Shown here: positions 49,528 through 58,172 of the stretch, one piece after another
Layout of the letters: every line of letters begins with the position of its first letter
Position numbering within the stretch: position 1 is the first letter of the stretch
DNA from: an uncultured Spirochaetales bacterium
Lineage (GTDB): Bacteria > UBP6 > UBA1177
Direction: 5' to 3'
Length of the DNA: 64,000 nucleotides
NCBI GenBank assembly: GCA_902774115.1
Contig: CACYHH010000004.1
Span: 310,001-374,000, forward strand
Made by a program: the position numbers and the translations under genes
The notes under the pieces: generated by a model
The model's input: the letters and a program-made list of their open reading frames with translations, nothing else
The model's database searches: none
Told to the model about the DNA's origin: nothing

Positions 49528-50478
49528 CTATTTCTTAGCCTTGAATAATGTAAAATATTCCGGGCTGTCAGCTTTTGTTATATTCCACGCCTCTTCGAAC
49601 ACTTTTATCAGTTCTTCAGGCAGCGGACCAGCATTCAGTCCATCCATATTCTGCTGCAAATGACTCAGTTTCGACGCACCGATTATAATCGCGTCTCCTC
49701 GCTCCGCATTAAGCATCGAGTGATATGCAAGCCAGCGGTAAGTCGCCTCAATGATAGTGATTCCACACTTTTCACATGCGGCTTTCAGCAAATTTACCGC
49801 CTCAAAGAAACTCCTTTTCCAGTAGCGGTTCTGATAATTCGGACGATGCGTAAAACGTCCGTCAGTCGGGGCATCCTCGAATTTTTCATAACGCCCGGTC
49901 AAGAGTCCTCCGGCCATCGGATTATATGCATAGAAACGCATTCCGAAATTGTTCAGGCACGCATTGAGCTCAGTTTCCGCCTTTCTGGTAAGAGGATTGT
50001 AGATGCCTTCAAATATCGTAGGTTTCACCCATCCGTTTTTGTCACAGATATGCCAGGAATCCGCCACCATCCATGCAGGGAAATTGGAAAGACCGAGTTC
50101 TTTGAATTTGCCTTGTCTACTGAGCTCGTCCATTGCCGAAAGAACCGATGAAACAGGTGTCGCAGGATCCGGGAAATGAAGATAGATCGTGTCAACACTT
50201 GAAAGTCCAAGGCGTTCCAACGATTCATTTACCTGTTTGTATGCCGCCTCTCCGTCCAGTTTTCCGCTGATTCTCGGATTTACTTTTGTTGCGATTTTAT
50301 ATGGTTTTTCAAGAGTAGGAAGAACCTCGCCGATAAGCTTTTCACAGTTCCCTTCATTGTAGACATAAGCTGTATCAAGCTCGTCATATCCCGCATCTAA
50401 AAAAGTATTTATCAAAGAGCTGACATCAGGCGAAAAGACGCTTTCTCCGAATGTCATTGTGCCAAGAACAAGTTTCAT
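49528..50478 (-). CDS. Aldo/keto reductase (AKR7-like)
   Basis: The 316-residue NADPH-dependent reductase resembles aflatoxin-aldehyde/succinic semialdehyde reductases: VLGTMTFGES, LDTAYVYNEG with catalytic Asp and Tyr, IATKVNP with the Lys, YLHFPDP with the His, and IIIGASKLSHLQQN near the end. It would reduce an aldehyde to an alcohol. Its position directly after the TPP decarboxylase gene suggests that it takes the aldehyde formed there. AGGAGGTG precedes the ATG. The start overlaps the stop of the MmgE/PrpD gene. Confidence 0.85.
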   Translation of the reverse strand: MKLVLGTMTFGESVFSPDVSSLINTFLDAGYDELDTAYVYNEGNCEKLIGEVLPTLEKPYKIATKVNPRISGKLDGEAAYKQVNESLERLGLSSVDTIYLHFPDPATPVSSVLSAMDELSRQGKFKELGLSNFPAWMVADSWHICDKNGWVKPTIFEGIYNPLTRKAETELNACLNNFGMRFYAYNPMAGGLLTGRYEKFEDAPTDGRFTHRPNYQNRYWKRSFFEAVNLLKAACEKCGITIIEATYRWLAYHSMLNAERGDAIIIGASKLSHLQQNMDGLNAGPLPEELIKVFEEAWNITKADSPEYFTLFKAKK

Positions 50479-51821
50479 AAAGCACCTCCTAAAACAGTCA
50501 TCGGATTAACAAAAGTTCCGTCACCTTCAATGTTTTCAATGGCTTTCACAAGCAAATTCAATTCATGTTCGTCAGATTGTCCATCAGCACAAACACGGAG
50601 TTTTTCTATAATATCATCTCTATTTAAAGGATTTTCAGGATCGCCGCGCGGAACAAGGACAGTTTCTTCAATATTTTTTCCGTTTTCCGCAACAACTTCG
50701 ACCCGTGTTCCACGAATTCCTTTTTCTCTGTTTTCCATTGTTTCGTCAGGAATCAAATTTATCTTGTCAATCAACGCAAGAATTTTCGGCGCAATCGTTG
50801 AGACATTCATATCAGAAATACCGTAAGTGCCGTTTGTCAAAGCGCAAGCCAATGTATATTGAATAGAAAATTTTGTTTCATCTTGATTCTTGGGGATCTT
50901 GATCCCTGCAAGTTTGATCGCATTTGGATAAATATAAACATTTACTGCTTTTATCTGATCTACATTAACTTTCGCATGCAACAGAATTGCCGCATCTATG
51001 CCGCAGTGTGTATGACGGCATGATGGATACATCTTAAAGTAACAGTCATGCAGCAGCAGGTGATCCATTCCGTTCAAATACTCTTTATGAACTTCATCCG
51101 TAACAGCATGGAACCATCCGTTAGGGCCTTCCAGTGCCTCGGTCGGGCCCTGCATTCCTTTGCTGACCAGCGTGGCTGCAAGCACTCCGTTTTCAGCCGC
51201 TTTTGCCGGATTCAAAGGCTTGATCACAGGTCTCGAATCGCCGTAAGAAAGCAACCCCCCTGTTATCGTAGTAGCAAGCGCGATTGCGTCTTCAATTCCC
51301 TGGGCATCAAGATTATAAAGCCTTGAACATGCTGCCGCACATGCAAGTGTTCCGGTCATACCCGTTGAATGGAATCCGCGTTTTACCATACCTGGCATCA
51401 CTGAGGAAGAAATACGGATATAGGCCTCATATCCTGTTGCAAGCGCAACAAGAACATCGTTATTTGTACTTCCAAGTTTTTCAGCCAATGCAAATACAGC
51501 AGGAATCACATGAACTCCGGCATGACCTGCAGCTTTTTTATTGCCGTCATCCAATTCAGCTCCATGCCCGTATACCGAATTCATAAAAGCGGCCGACCTT
51601 GCAGGAAGTTTGCGTCCGTTCTTAAACACACTGCTGTCGTTTGAACCACCCTGAGCAAATACGATATTCTCTATTATACTGTTAAAATTCCTGTTTTGTT
51701 TGTATCCGGCAAAAGTCGCAGCAAAAAAATCTATAATCAATAATTTTAATTGTCTGATATCTTCCGCCTTTAAACTATTAATGGCTGATAGCTGAAATGA
51801 CAGTGTCTTGGTTTCGTTCAT
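50475..51821 (-). CDS. MmgE/PrpD family protein, copy 2
   Basis: This 448-residue protein belongs to a family that includes 2-methylcitrate dehydratase, cis-aconitate decarboxylase and an iminodisuccinate epimerase. Visible landmarks are NSVYGHGAELDDGNKKAAGHAGVHVIPAVFAL (active-site loop), KRGFHSTGMTGTLACAAA, YPSCRHTHCGIDAA and GTRVEVVAENG. It probably acts on a di- or tricarboxylic acid. It overlaps the reductase gene by 4 bases and is only moderately similar to copy 1 at 53111, so the two probably catalyse different steps. Confidence 0.86.
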   Translation of the reverse strand: MNETKTLSFQLSAINSLKAEDIRQLKLLIIDFFAATFAGYKQNRNFNSIIENIVFAQGGSNDSSVFKNGRKLPARSAAFMNSVYGHGAELDDGNKKAAGHAGVHVIPAVFALAEKLGSTNNDVLVALATGYEAYIRISSSVMPGMVKRGFHSTGMTGTLACAAACSRLYNLDAQGIEDAIALATTITGGLLSYGDSRPVIKPLNPAKAAENGVLAATLVSKGMQGPTEALEGPNGWFHAVTDEVHKEYLNGMDHLLLHDCYFKMYPSCRHTHCGIDAAILLHAKVNVDQIKAVNVYIYPNAIKLAGIKIPKNQDETKFSIQYTLACALTNGTYGISDMNVSTIAPKILALIDKINLIPDETMENREKGIRGTRVEVVAENGKNIEETVLVPRGDPENPLNRDDIIEKLRVCADGQSDEHELNLLVKAIENIEGDGTFVNPMTVLGGAL

Positions 51822-51846
51822 AATAATTTATTCCATCCGAATTCAC

Positions 51847-53091
51847 TTAATTGTATGTAAGCAGAGCCGGATCCAGACTGGAGATCAGCATACTCTCTCC
51901 ATTTTCGTCCAGCACATCAAAAACCGACTGAATTTCTTTTACAGAATCAACAACTCTTTCATCCGCATTTATAAGCATCCCGACTTCATAAACTCTTTGT
52001 CTTACATCTCCGCTTTTGGGAACTGTTTCTCCTGGTTTATATCTTCCGAACGAGCTGACGACTCTCGGATTTCCCATAATTTCCTGTATTCCGCGAAAAT
52101 CAGCAATTTTTCCGCCACGGCAAGTAAAATCAAGCTGAATCGTATGCATATTATTCAGATTATACAAATCATCACCGATCTCTTTGTCGATTTTTCCTGT
52201 CAGTGCAAATTCCACAATAAGTTCCATAAAATCCACACCGGTTGCTTCTCTTAAAAAAAGTTCATAATCACCGCCCGGAAATCTTAATCCAGGATCATAA
52301 AAACGGACTGTGTCTCCATCGACAAAACCCTGCATGAATACAGGTCCGAATTTAATTCCCAGCCTGCTTATAAAAGTTTTAACTCTCTGGTCGACCCTTT
52401 CCAAATAAAGTTTAGTATATTTTGACGGAGCAATACATCCGATACATTGCTTGTTCAATCCGTCCTCTCTTTTTCCGAGATACCTGTCACACACACGAGT
52501 CAAATGAGGAATGCCGTCAATAACAAAATATGTCATTGAAAAATCATGTTTACCTTCCATGTATTTTTCAATAACCACCTCTTTATTACTTGATTCGCTT
52601 TTTGCTTTTTCGATGGCCGCAACCAATTCTGTATAATTACCGCAGACGCTCTGTCCTCTCGATCCCCTGCTATCGACAGGCTTGACAAAAGCAGGATATT
52701 CGACATGTTCAATATCGTTTTCGCTGTATTCCGGAATTATATCTATTCCATTTTCCACACACATCTTTTTAAATGCATGTTTATCTGTCATTTTGTAAAA
52801 CTGCTCTTTTGTTCCGTAACAAGGCAGTTCCAATTTTTCACATATCTCGCAATAGGGACGCTGGCATGGATCAAGCCAGCCGGAAATAACCGCATCGATC
52901 CTCTCTTTCCTGCATTTTTCAACAATCGCATCAACATCCATAATATTCAGCATCCAGCTTTCATCCGCAATTTTCTTACCGGGTGAATCCGCAAGATAAT
53001 CTGTAACAATCGTATAACAGCCCATTCTTTTAGCAGTTTCAATCAACTTGCAGTGAACACTTGCTCCGCCAAGAATCAATATCTTTTTCAT
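51847..53091 (-). CDS. ATP-grasp ligase, copy 2
   Basis: The 414-residue protein has the three ATP-grasp domains: a preATP-grasp Rossmann-like start (MKKILILGGASVHCKLIETAKRMGCYTIVTDY), the lid with PAFVKPVDSRGSRGQSVCGN, and the metal-binding C-terminal part with FMQGFVDGDTVRFYDPGLRFPGG. Such enzymes use ATP to activate a carboxylate as acyl phosphate and join it to an amine or thiol. The product is not evident. It is paired with an MmgE/PrpD gene 25 bases downstream, repeating the arrangement of copy 1 and 53111. AGGTGA precedes the ATG. Confidence 0.85.
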   Translation of the reverse strand: MKKILILGGASVHCKLIETAKRMGCYTIVTDYLADSPGKKIADESWMLNIMDVDAIVEKCRKERIDAVISGWLDPCQRPYCEICEKLELPCYGTKEQFYKMTDKHAFKKMCVENGIDIIPEYSENDIEHVEYPAFVKPVDSRGSRGQSVCGNYTELVAAIEKAKSESSNKEVVIEKYMEGKHDFSMTYFVIDGIPHLTRVCDRYLGKREDGLNKQCIGCIAPSKYTKLYLERVDQRVKTFISRLGIKFGPVFMQGFVDGDTVRFYDPGLRFPGGDYELFLREATGVDFMELIVEFALTGKIDKEIGDDLYNLNNMHTIQLDFTCRGGKIADFRGIQEIMGNPRVVSSFGRYKPGETVPKSGDVRQRVYEVGMLINADERVVDSVKEIQSVFDVLDENGESMLISSLDPALLTYN

Positions 53092-53110
53092 ACTTCACCT
53101 AAAAAATGTT

Positions 53111-54460
53111 TTACAAATCTTTAACCAACTCTCTTGCCGTCAGATCGTTCTGATACACAGCATTAAATACTTTATCACTGACCGATGGATCAACACAGGC
53201 ATAAGCCATCAATTCATCATAGCGCTCTCTGAATTCCTTGTCAGTCATGTGATTTTCCGGCTCGCCTTTGGGATAATCCACTCTCTCGGTGAACTTCCTG
53301 CCATCTGTCGTTCTGATTTCAACTATGGCAGTCTGTTCTTTCGGAAAAGAAGCGCTAAGGTTCTCATCAGCCAAAACTTTTACTTTTTTTGCAAGGGAAA
53401 GAACTTCGGGATTTTTTATCTCTTCCTCGCTGAATTCCTGTAAACCTGCCTTGCCGAAGATAAATCCCGCCGCTGTTGAATAAGGGATACTCATTTTCGC
53501 GCTGTAGCTGCCGTGAATATCAGTATGATCGTGACCTGACACAGCCAAATCATAAGTCTTTACAACTATTTCTTTAACTTCTTCAAGTTTCACAACAGAG
53601 CGCATGCGTATTGCGGCTTCAACCGAAGGATGTGTGTAACGGCAGGATGCATAAGGTTTTGTGTATGTTTTTTCAATAGCATAGGTGCCGTTCAAAAGGA
53701 CAGGTTTGAGTTCAATATCATTTTTGCCTGTCATCATTTTCAAGAAACCTCTGGAATGTCCAAGAGGATCAGGATGGCCTTTAAATCCTGCCTTTGCAAG
53801 CTGTATTGAAGTAAGGGCGAGCATAGCGCTTTTTGCGACATTGTATGGTTTCAGTTCGCTTCCGTCATCAAGCACCATAAGCATGCCGCTTGCGGAAACG
53901 CAGGACGTCGCGAAAGCCTGGAATCTTTCTTCATCAGTAAATCCAAGCATATATTCAGCCGCCAGAGTCGCACCGAGCACTCCGCAAGTGCCGGTTGCAT
54001 GATATCCGAGCGCTTTGTGCATCGGCTGAATCGACACAGCCATTGTATATGACGCTTCATATCCGATAATCGCCGCTTTCAGCATCTTTTCGATGGAGAG
54101 ATCATACTTTTGTGCAAGCGGCAGAAGCAGAGAAAATATCGGAGAGCCGAGATGAATAATGCCTGAATTTGTTCCGTCATCGTAGTCAAGCGCATGACCA
54201 TTCAAACCGTTCAGAAAAACCACTTCCTTCAGCGAGAGAGATTTTCCTGTTCCGATAGCCTTGAAGCTGCCGTTTTCTGGTTCCGCAAAAGAAAAATATT
54301 TTTCCAGCTTAGCTTTCTGGAATCTTGCACCCGCACAGGTTACAGACAAATAGTCAAGGAGACTTTGTTTTGCTCTTTTTATTACTCTCGGCGGTGTCTC
54401 TTTTTGCCAGACACCATGAAGCATATCAAAATATTCGGATGATTTATTCAATGCTCTCAC
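53111..54460 (-). CDS. MmgE/PrpD family protein, copy 1
   Basis: The 449-residue protein shows FLNGLNGHALDYDDGTNSGIIHLGSPIF, LGYHATGTCGVLGATLAAEYML, ALTSIQLAKAGFKGHPDPLG and PYASCRYTHPSVEAAIRMR, typical of the family. In the active-site loop the usual HPG or HPS order reads HLGS here. The start is a GTG at 54460, overlapping the stop of the ATP-grasp gene, with CGGAG upstream. Likely substrate class: methylcitrate-like or aconitate-like acids, by family only. Confidence 0.86.
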   Translation of the reverse strand: MRALNKSSEYFDMLHGVWQKETPPRVIKRAKQSLLDYLSVTCAGARFQKAKLEKYFSFAEPENGSFKAIGTGKSLSLKEVVFLNGLNGHALDYDDGTNSGIIHLGSPIFSLLLPLAQKYDLSIEKMLKAAIIGYEASYTMAVSIQPMHKALGYHATGTCGVLGATLAAEYMLGFTDEERFQAFATSCVSASGMLMVLDDGSELKPYNVAKSAMLALTSIQLAKAGFKGHPDPLGHSRGFLKMMTGKNDIELKPVLLNGTYAIEKTYTKPYASCRYTHPSVEAAIRMRSVVKLEEVKEIVVKTYDLAVSGHDHTDIHGSYSAKMSIPYSTAAGFIFGKAGLQEFSEEEIKNPEVLSLAKKVKVLADENLSASFPKEQTAIVEIRTTDGRKFTERVDYPKGEPENHMTDKEFRERYDELMAYACVDPSVSDKVFNAVYQNDLTARELVKDL

Positions 54461-55698
54461 TGAAACTCCGCTCTATCCAAATCAGTCAGCAAATCATGCC
54501 GCGCGATATCCGTGCCGTTAGAATCTTCTACCCGTATATTCGCTCGTACTATGTTATGTTTGTTTATCAACTCATCGAGTGAATCTGCTGTCACTGTATA
54601 TCCTGCAACTCTGTCTCCGCTATTGTTGATGGTATCAAACTTTGCACCTTTCCATTTGAAAAGATAGTAGTCTTTCAAGTAGCCTTGTTCTTTCATCTCT
54701 TCAAAGTTCTCAAGGCGGTCGAATGTTCCCGGCTTGCAGTAAATAAAATCGTTGACAAAGTATTTTGTCGCAGGAGCTTTTACATCACATTCAGGATGAT
54801 TGCCCAAAGTTAAATCGACAACTGCATTTATTACATCAAAACCAGAAATATGTTTGATAAGGAGATACTTGATACCGCCGCCGGTGCGGGCACTGAATTC
54901 AATTACATCAAGATTTCTGCCGTCTGTCAGCATCTGAACCAGCATCGGGGCGTTTTTAATCCCGAACGCATCTGCAATCTTCTGCCCGATTTGCTGAATC
55001 TGAAATTCAAGCCCTTTGCTGCATGCCGGAGGAAATACAGCCCTGAAAATCACGAATTTATCTTTTTCAGCAATTTTATTGCTCTGGCTAAGAGAAAGCA
55101 GATTGGCCTTTCCGTCACTGATATAAAAATCAGCCGAAAGTTCCTTTCCTTCAATAAACTCTTCAATAATTGCGGTATCGGTTCTGCTCATTTTTGCAGC
55201 CGCCGAGAAAAATTCCTTCAATTCTTCAAGGTTGTCGCACCGTCTCACCCCTTTGGAGGAGTTGCAGTCCACTGGTTTGACAATCAGTGGATAACGGAAA
55301 CCTTTGATTTTTTCTTCGTCAAATTCCTTGAGAATGGCATATTTCGATGTCGGAATCCCGTGATGCATGAACACATCTTTCATATACTGCTTGTTGGTGA
55401 CATTCAAAGCAGTTTTATAATCAATATAGCACGGGAGCCCGAGCTCTTCAGACACTTTTGCGACAGTCAGCAAAGCCTGATCAGTGCACACCGTAATCAG
55501 AAAATCGACTGCTTCTGAAACTGCCATTTCCCTAATCTTCGGGATATCCAGCGTGGATTCCTGATAATATTTGTCGGCATAAGGTTTTGCCACAGGTTCT
55601 GCGTTGTAGTCGGCAAGGACCACTTCAATATTCCGTTTTTTCAACTCTTGTATCAGTGCTATCTGCGGAAATCCTGCTGCAAGAACCAGTGCTTTCAT
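54457..55698 (-). CDS. ATP-grasp ligase, copy 1
   Basis: The 413-residue protein begins MKALVLAAGFPQIALIQELKKRN and has RYPLIVKPVDCNSSKGVRRCDN (lid), ADFYISDGKAN and IEFSARTGGGIKYLLI (metal site), so it is a complete ATP-grasp enzyme. I chose the ATG at 55698 because it gives the usual family start; a TTG at 55713 is in frame. The gene lies immediately after the flippase and overlaps the MmgE/PrpD gene by 4 bases. A carboxylate-amine ligation fits a role in decorating an amino sugar. Confidence 0.85.
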   Translation of the reverse strand: MKALVLAAGFPQIALIQELKKRNIEVVLADYNAEPVAKPYADKYYQESTLDIPKIREMAVSEAVDFLITVCTDQALLTVAKVSEELGLPCYIDYKTALNVTNKQYMKDVFMHHGIPTSKYAILKEFDEEKIKGFRYPLIVKPVDCNSSKGVRRCDNLEELKEFFSAAAKMSRTDTAIIEEFIEGKELSADFYISDGKANLLSLSQSNKIAEKDKFVIFRAVFPPACSKGLEFQIQQIGQKIADAFGIKNAPMLVQMLTDGRNLDVIEFSARTGGGIKYLLIKHISGFDVINAVVDLTLGNHPECDVKAPATKYFVNDFIYCKPGTFDRLENFEEMKEQGYLKDYYLFKWKGAKFDTINNSGDRVAGYTVTADSLDELINKHNIVRANIRVEDSNGTDIARHDLLTDLDRAEFQ

Positions 55699-55714
55699 TT
55701 TGTTTATCTTCAAA

Positions 55715-57160
55715 TTATTTATGTCTCAAAAAACCTTTCAATATACTCAATAAATATTCAAAACTGTCAATTTTGAAGAGCTTCGATCCGGCGATATATA
55801 GCACTCCACCGAGCGGAATCTGAATCAAGAGTGTCGGTATATCACCAAGCCCGATGAAGCTGACGCAATAAATAACCACCCCCATCCCAAGCGAAAGCAT
55901 TATCTGCGGGAGCATATCCTTGAACTGGTCAAGATAGCTGTATTTCAGCAACTTTTTGTTCGGCCATGAGTTGATAATTTGGCTGAACACCGATGTCACA
56001 AGCGCACTGTAAGCCATCGCCAAAACACTGATCCACATTGTCGAAACAATCGCAATCAAACCGACAATCTTCTTCAATATTTCAAGTTTCAAAAAAAGAT
56101 CGCTCCTTCCGACAGCTTTGATTGCATTGAGGTTTGCCGTATGGATCGGATAAAATGCGTAAGTAAAGCAGAAAATCCTCAAAAACGGCACACACGGCAA
56201 CCATTTTTCAGTAAGAATGAGCCTAACAACCGGCTCCGCGCACACCGCAAGTCCTACCATGCACGGCATCATGAGATAAGTGCTCGTCTTTATCGCCCGC
56301 CTTGTCATAGCGCGGACACGCGACTTGTCATCCTGCTCCGCCGACATTGTGGGCAAAAGAACGCTGTCAATTGACGTGTTTATATTGGTGACAATAAAAC
56401 GCGGGAAATGAGCAGCACGGTCATAGAAAGATAAATCCTCTGCTGTATAAAGTTTACCGATAATCATTTTACGCAAATTGTTGTAAGCAGTGTCTATCAA
56501 TGCAGAAACAAGCAGTTTCCAGCCGAATGAAAAGAGCCCTTTCAGCCTCTCAAGCGAGAACATGAGTTTCGGCCGCCACTTGACAGTAATCCACAAAATC
56601 ATAGCCGCTGAAGCCGAGTGGGTGAGCTGCTGCCCCACAACTGCCCAGACGCCGAAACCTTTATATGCCATCGTGATTCCGACAACTGCTGCAAGAACGG
56701 TTCCGATCAAAGTCGAATAGAAAAACCGCTTGAACATTAGGTTGCGCGAGACATAAGCCTGCTGAATGTTTCTGACACCTGAAATTATGAGCATCAGGCT
56801 GAGGACTCGAACAATTGGAGTCAGGTCCGGCATACTATAAAAATCAGCAATGAAAGGTGCCGCAGCGAACATGAGCCCATAAAGCACGATGCACACCGTC
56901 ATGTTGAAGTAGAAAACACTCGAAAAATCGAGGTCGTCGGCATTCTTCTTCTGGATCAGGGCATTTCCCATGCCGCTGTCGATAAAAACCTGAAGAATAT
57001 TGATGAAAACAGTGACTATCGCAATTATTCCGAATGCTTCCGGCGCAAGCAGGCGGGCAAGAACGATCTGAACAATAAACGCCACAGCCTGAGCTCCCGA
57101 GCGTTCCATGAAACGCCATAGCATATTGGAAAATGCTTTATTTTTGATGCTGGAGGTCAT
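55715..57160 (-). CDS. Wzx-type polysaccharide flippase
   Basis: The 481-residue protein has about 12-14 hydrophobic helices and the start of the polysaccharide-transport family: FSNMLWRFMERSGAQAVAFIVQIVLARLLAPEAFGIIAIVTVF. It resembles WzxC/TuaB-type exporters. It would move lipid-linked repeat units across the inner membrane. AGGTGATG precedes the ATG at 4 bases. Together with the polymerase at 58173 it identifies this as a Wzx/Wzy-type locus. Confidence 0.9.
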   Translation of the reverse strand: MTSSIKNKAFSNMLWRFMERSGAQAVAFIVQIVLARLLAPEAFGIIAIVTVFINILQVFIDSGMGNALIQKKNADDLDFSSVFYFNMTVCIVLYGLMFAAAPFIADFYSMPDLTPIVRVLSLMLIISGVRNIQQAYVSRNLMFKRFFYSTLIGTVLAAVVGITMAYKGFGVWAVVGQQLTHSASAAMILWITVKWRPKLMFSLERLKGLFSFGWKLLVSALIDTAYNNLRKMIIGKLYTAEDLSFYDRAAHFPRFIVTNINTSIDSVLLPTMSAEQDDKSRVRAMTRRAIKTSTYLMMPCMVGLAVCAEPVVRLILTEKWLPCVPFLRIFCFTYAFYPIHTANLNAIKAVGRSDLFLKLEILKKIVGLIAIVSTMWISVLAMAYSALVTSVFSQIINSWPNKKLLKYSYLDQFKDMLPQIMLSLGMGVVIYCVSFIGLGDIPTLLIQIPLGGVLYIAGSKLFKIDSFEYLLSILKGFLRHK

Positions 57161-57163
57161 ACA

Positions 57164-58147
57164 TCACCTGAATAACAATATTTTTTTCACTCTTTTACCA
57201 ATCTTCAAAACTGTTTTAAAAAGAATTGGATGTCGGCATTTTGCTGTATAATAAAGGAAACTTTTCCACGAATCATATTTAAGATTCTTTATTTCACCTG
57301 ATTTAACAATTTCACTAAGTTTTGAATAGTCGTTTAATACATAATATTTTTCTATCTTAAATTGACATGCCCGCATCCGCATAACATTGCTGTATTTTTT
57401 GTCCAAAAGTCTCTCTAAATCAGAAAACAATTGAATAAACTTGTCATCTATTGATACATATTTGGCAATATTACTTTTCCATTGCGCTGTAGCAGAATTT
57501 TTATTGCCTTGGCGATAAACCACCATCGGCTCATCTATAAAATAGGCATATCCATGATTTGTCATAGATATTTTCCATAGTTCATCACCCTGAAAAGCAT
57601 TTTCAGCCACAGGCAAAAAAAACAGTCCATTTCGCCAAACAAAAGAACAAGTGGGAACATATCCCATTAATTCAATTTCTCCGACATTATAGATACTCGA
57701 GTTTTTCTTTACTATCGAATATTTAGTCCATGGAATTATCTTTTTTTCAGTTGGTTTATTTATGCCATAACAACGATATCCGTTAGTAAAACAAAAAGTA
57801 CAGTCGGGATGAGATTCCATGTAATCAACTTGCTTCTGCAACTTGTATTCGTCAATCCAATAGTCGTCACCTTCGCAAATTGCGATATATTTGCCTTTTG
57901 CACGTGTTCTGTTTTGGGCACCTGGCTTAAGTCCTTGCGAATACTGATTTTCTGTCTGATAAACGGGTTTGATTATTTCGGGATATTTTTTCTCGTATTC
58001 TCTGATAATGTCAGCCGTTCTGTCAGTCGAAGCATCGTCCATTACCAGAATCTCGATTGGAAAAGTTGTTTTTTGAGAAACAAATCCTTCAAGCGCATCC
58101 GCAATATATTTTTCATGATTATAGGTATTACAGACTATGGATACCAT
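57164..58147 (-). CDS. Family 2 glycosyltransferase
   Basis: The 327-residue cytoplasmic enzyme has a GT-A domain: VSIVCNTYNHEKYIADALEGFVSQ, IEILVMDDASTDRTADII and AICEGDDYWIDEYKLQKQVDY with the metal-binding Asp residues. The start at 58147 is chosen because it begins directly at the first strand; an in-frame start at 58201 lies inside the polymerase gene. It transfers a sugar to the growing lipid-linked repeat unit. The gene belongs to an AT-rich core of the locus. Confidence 0.88.
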   Translation of the reverse strand: MVSIVCNTYNHEKYIADALEGFVSQKTTFPIEILVMDDASTDRTADIIREYEKKYPEIIKPVYQTENQYSQGLKPGAQNRTRAKGKYIAICEGDDYWIDEYKLQKQVDYMESHPDCTFCFTNGYRCYGINKPTEKKIIPWTKYSIVKKNSSIYNVGEIELMGYVPTCSFVWRNGLFFLPVAENAFQGDELWKISMTNHGYAYFIDEPMVVYRQGNKNSATAQWKSNIAKYVSIDDKFIQLFSDLERLLDKKYSNVMRMRACQFKIEKYYVLNDYSKLSEIVKSGEIKNLKYDSWKSFLYYTAKCRHPILFKTVLKIGKRVKKILLFR

Positions 58148-58172
58148 TATTTGTTCCACCGAAATCCTCCAG

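Noticed and set aside
46099-55698. PEP mutase gene that would make this a standard phosphonate cluster
   Set aside because: I looked for the EDK...NS motif among all gene products in the block and found none; the U32-like protein does not carry it.
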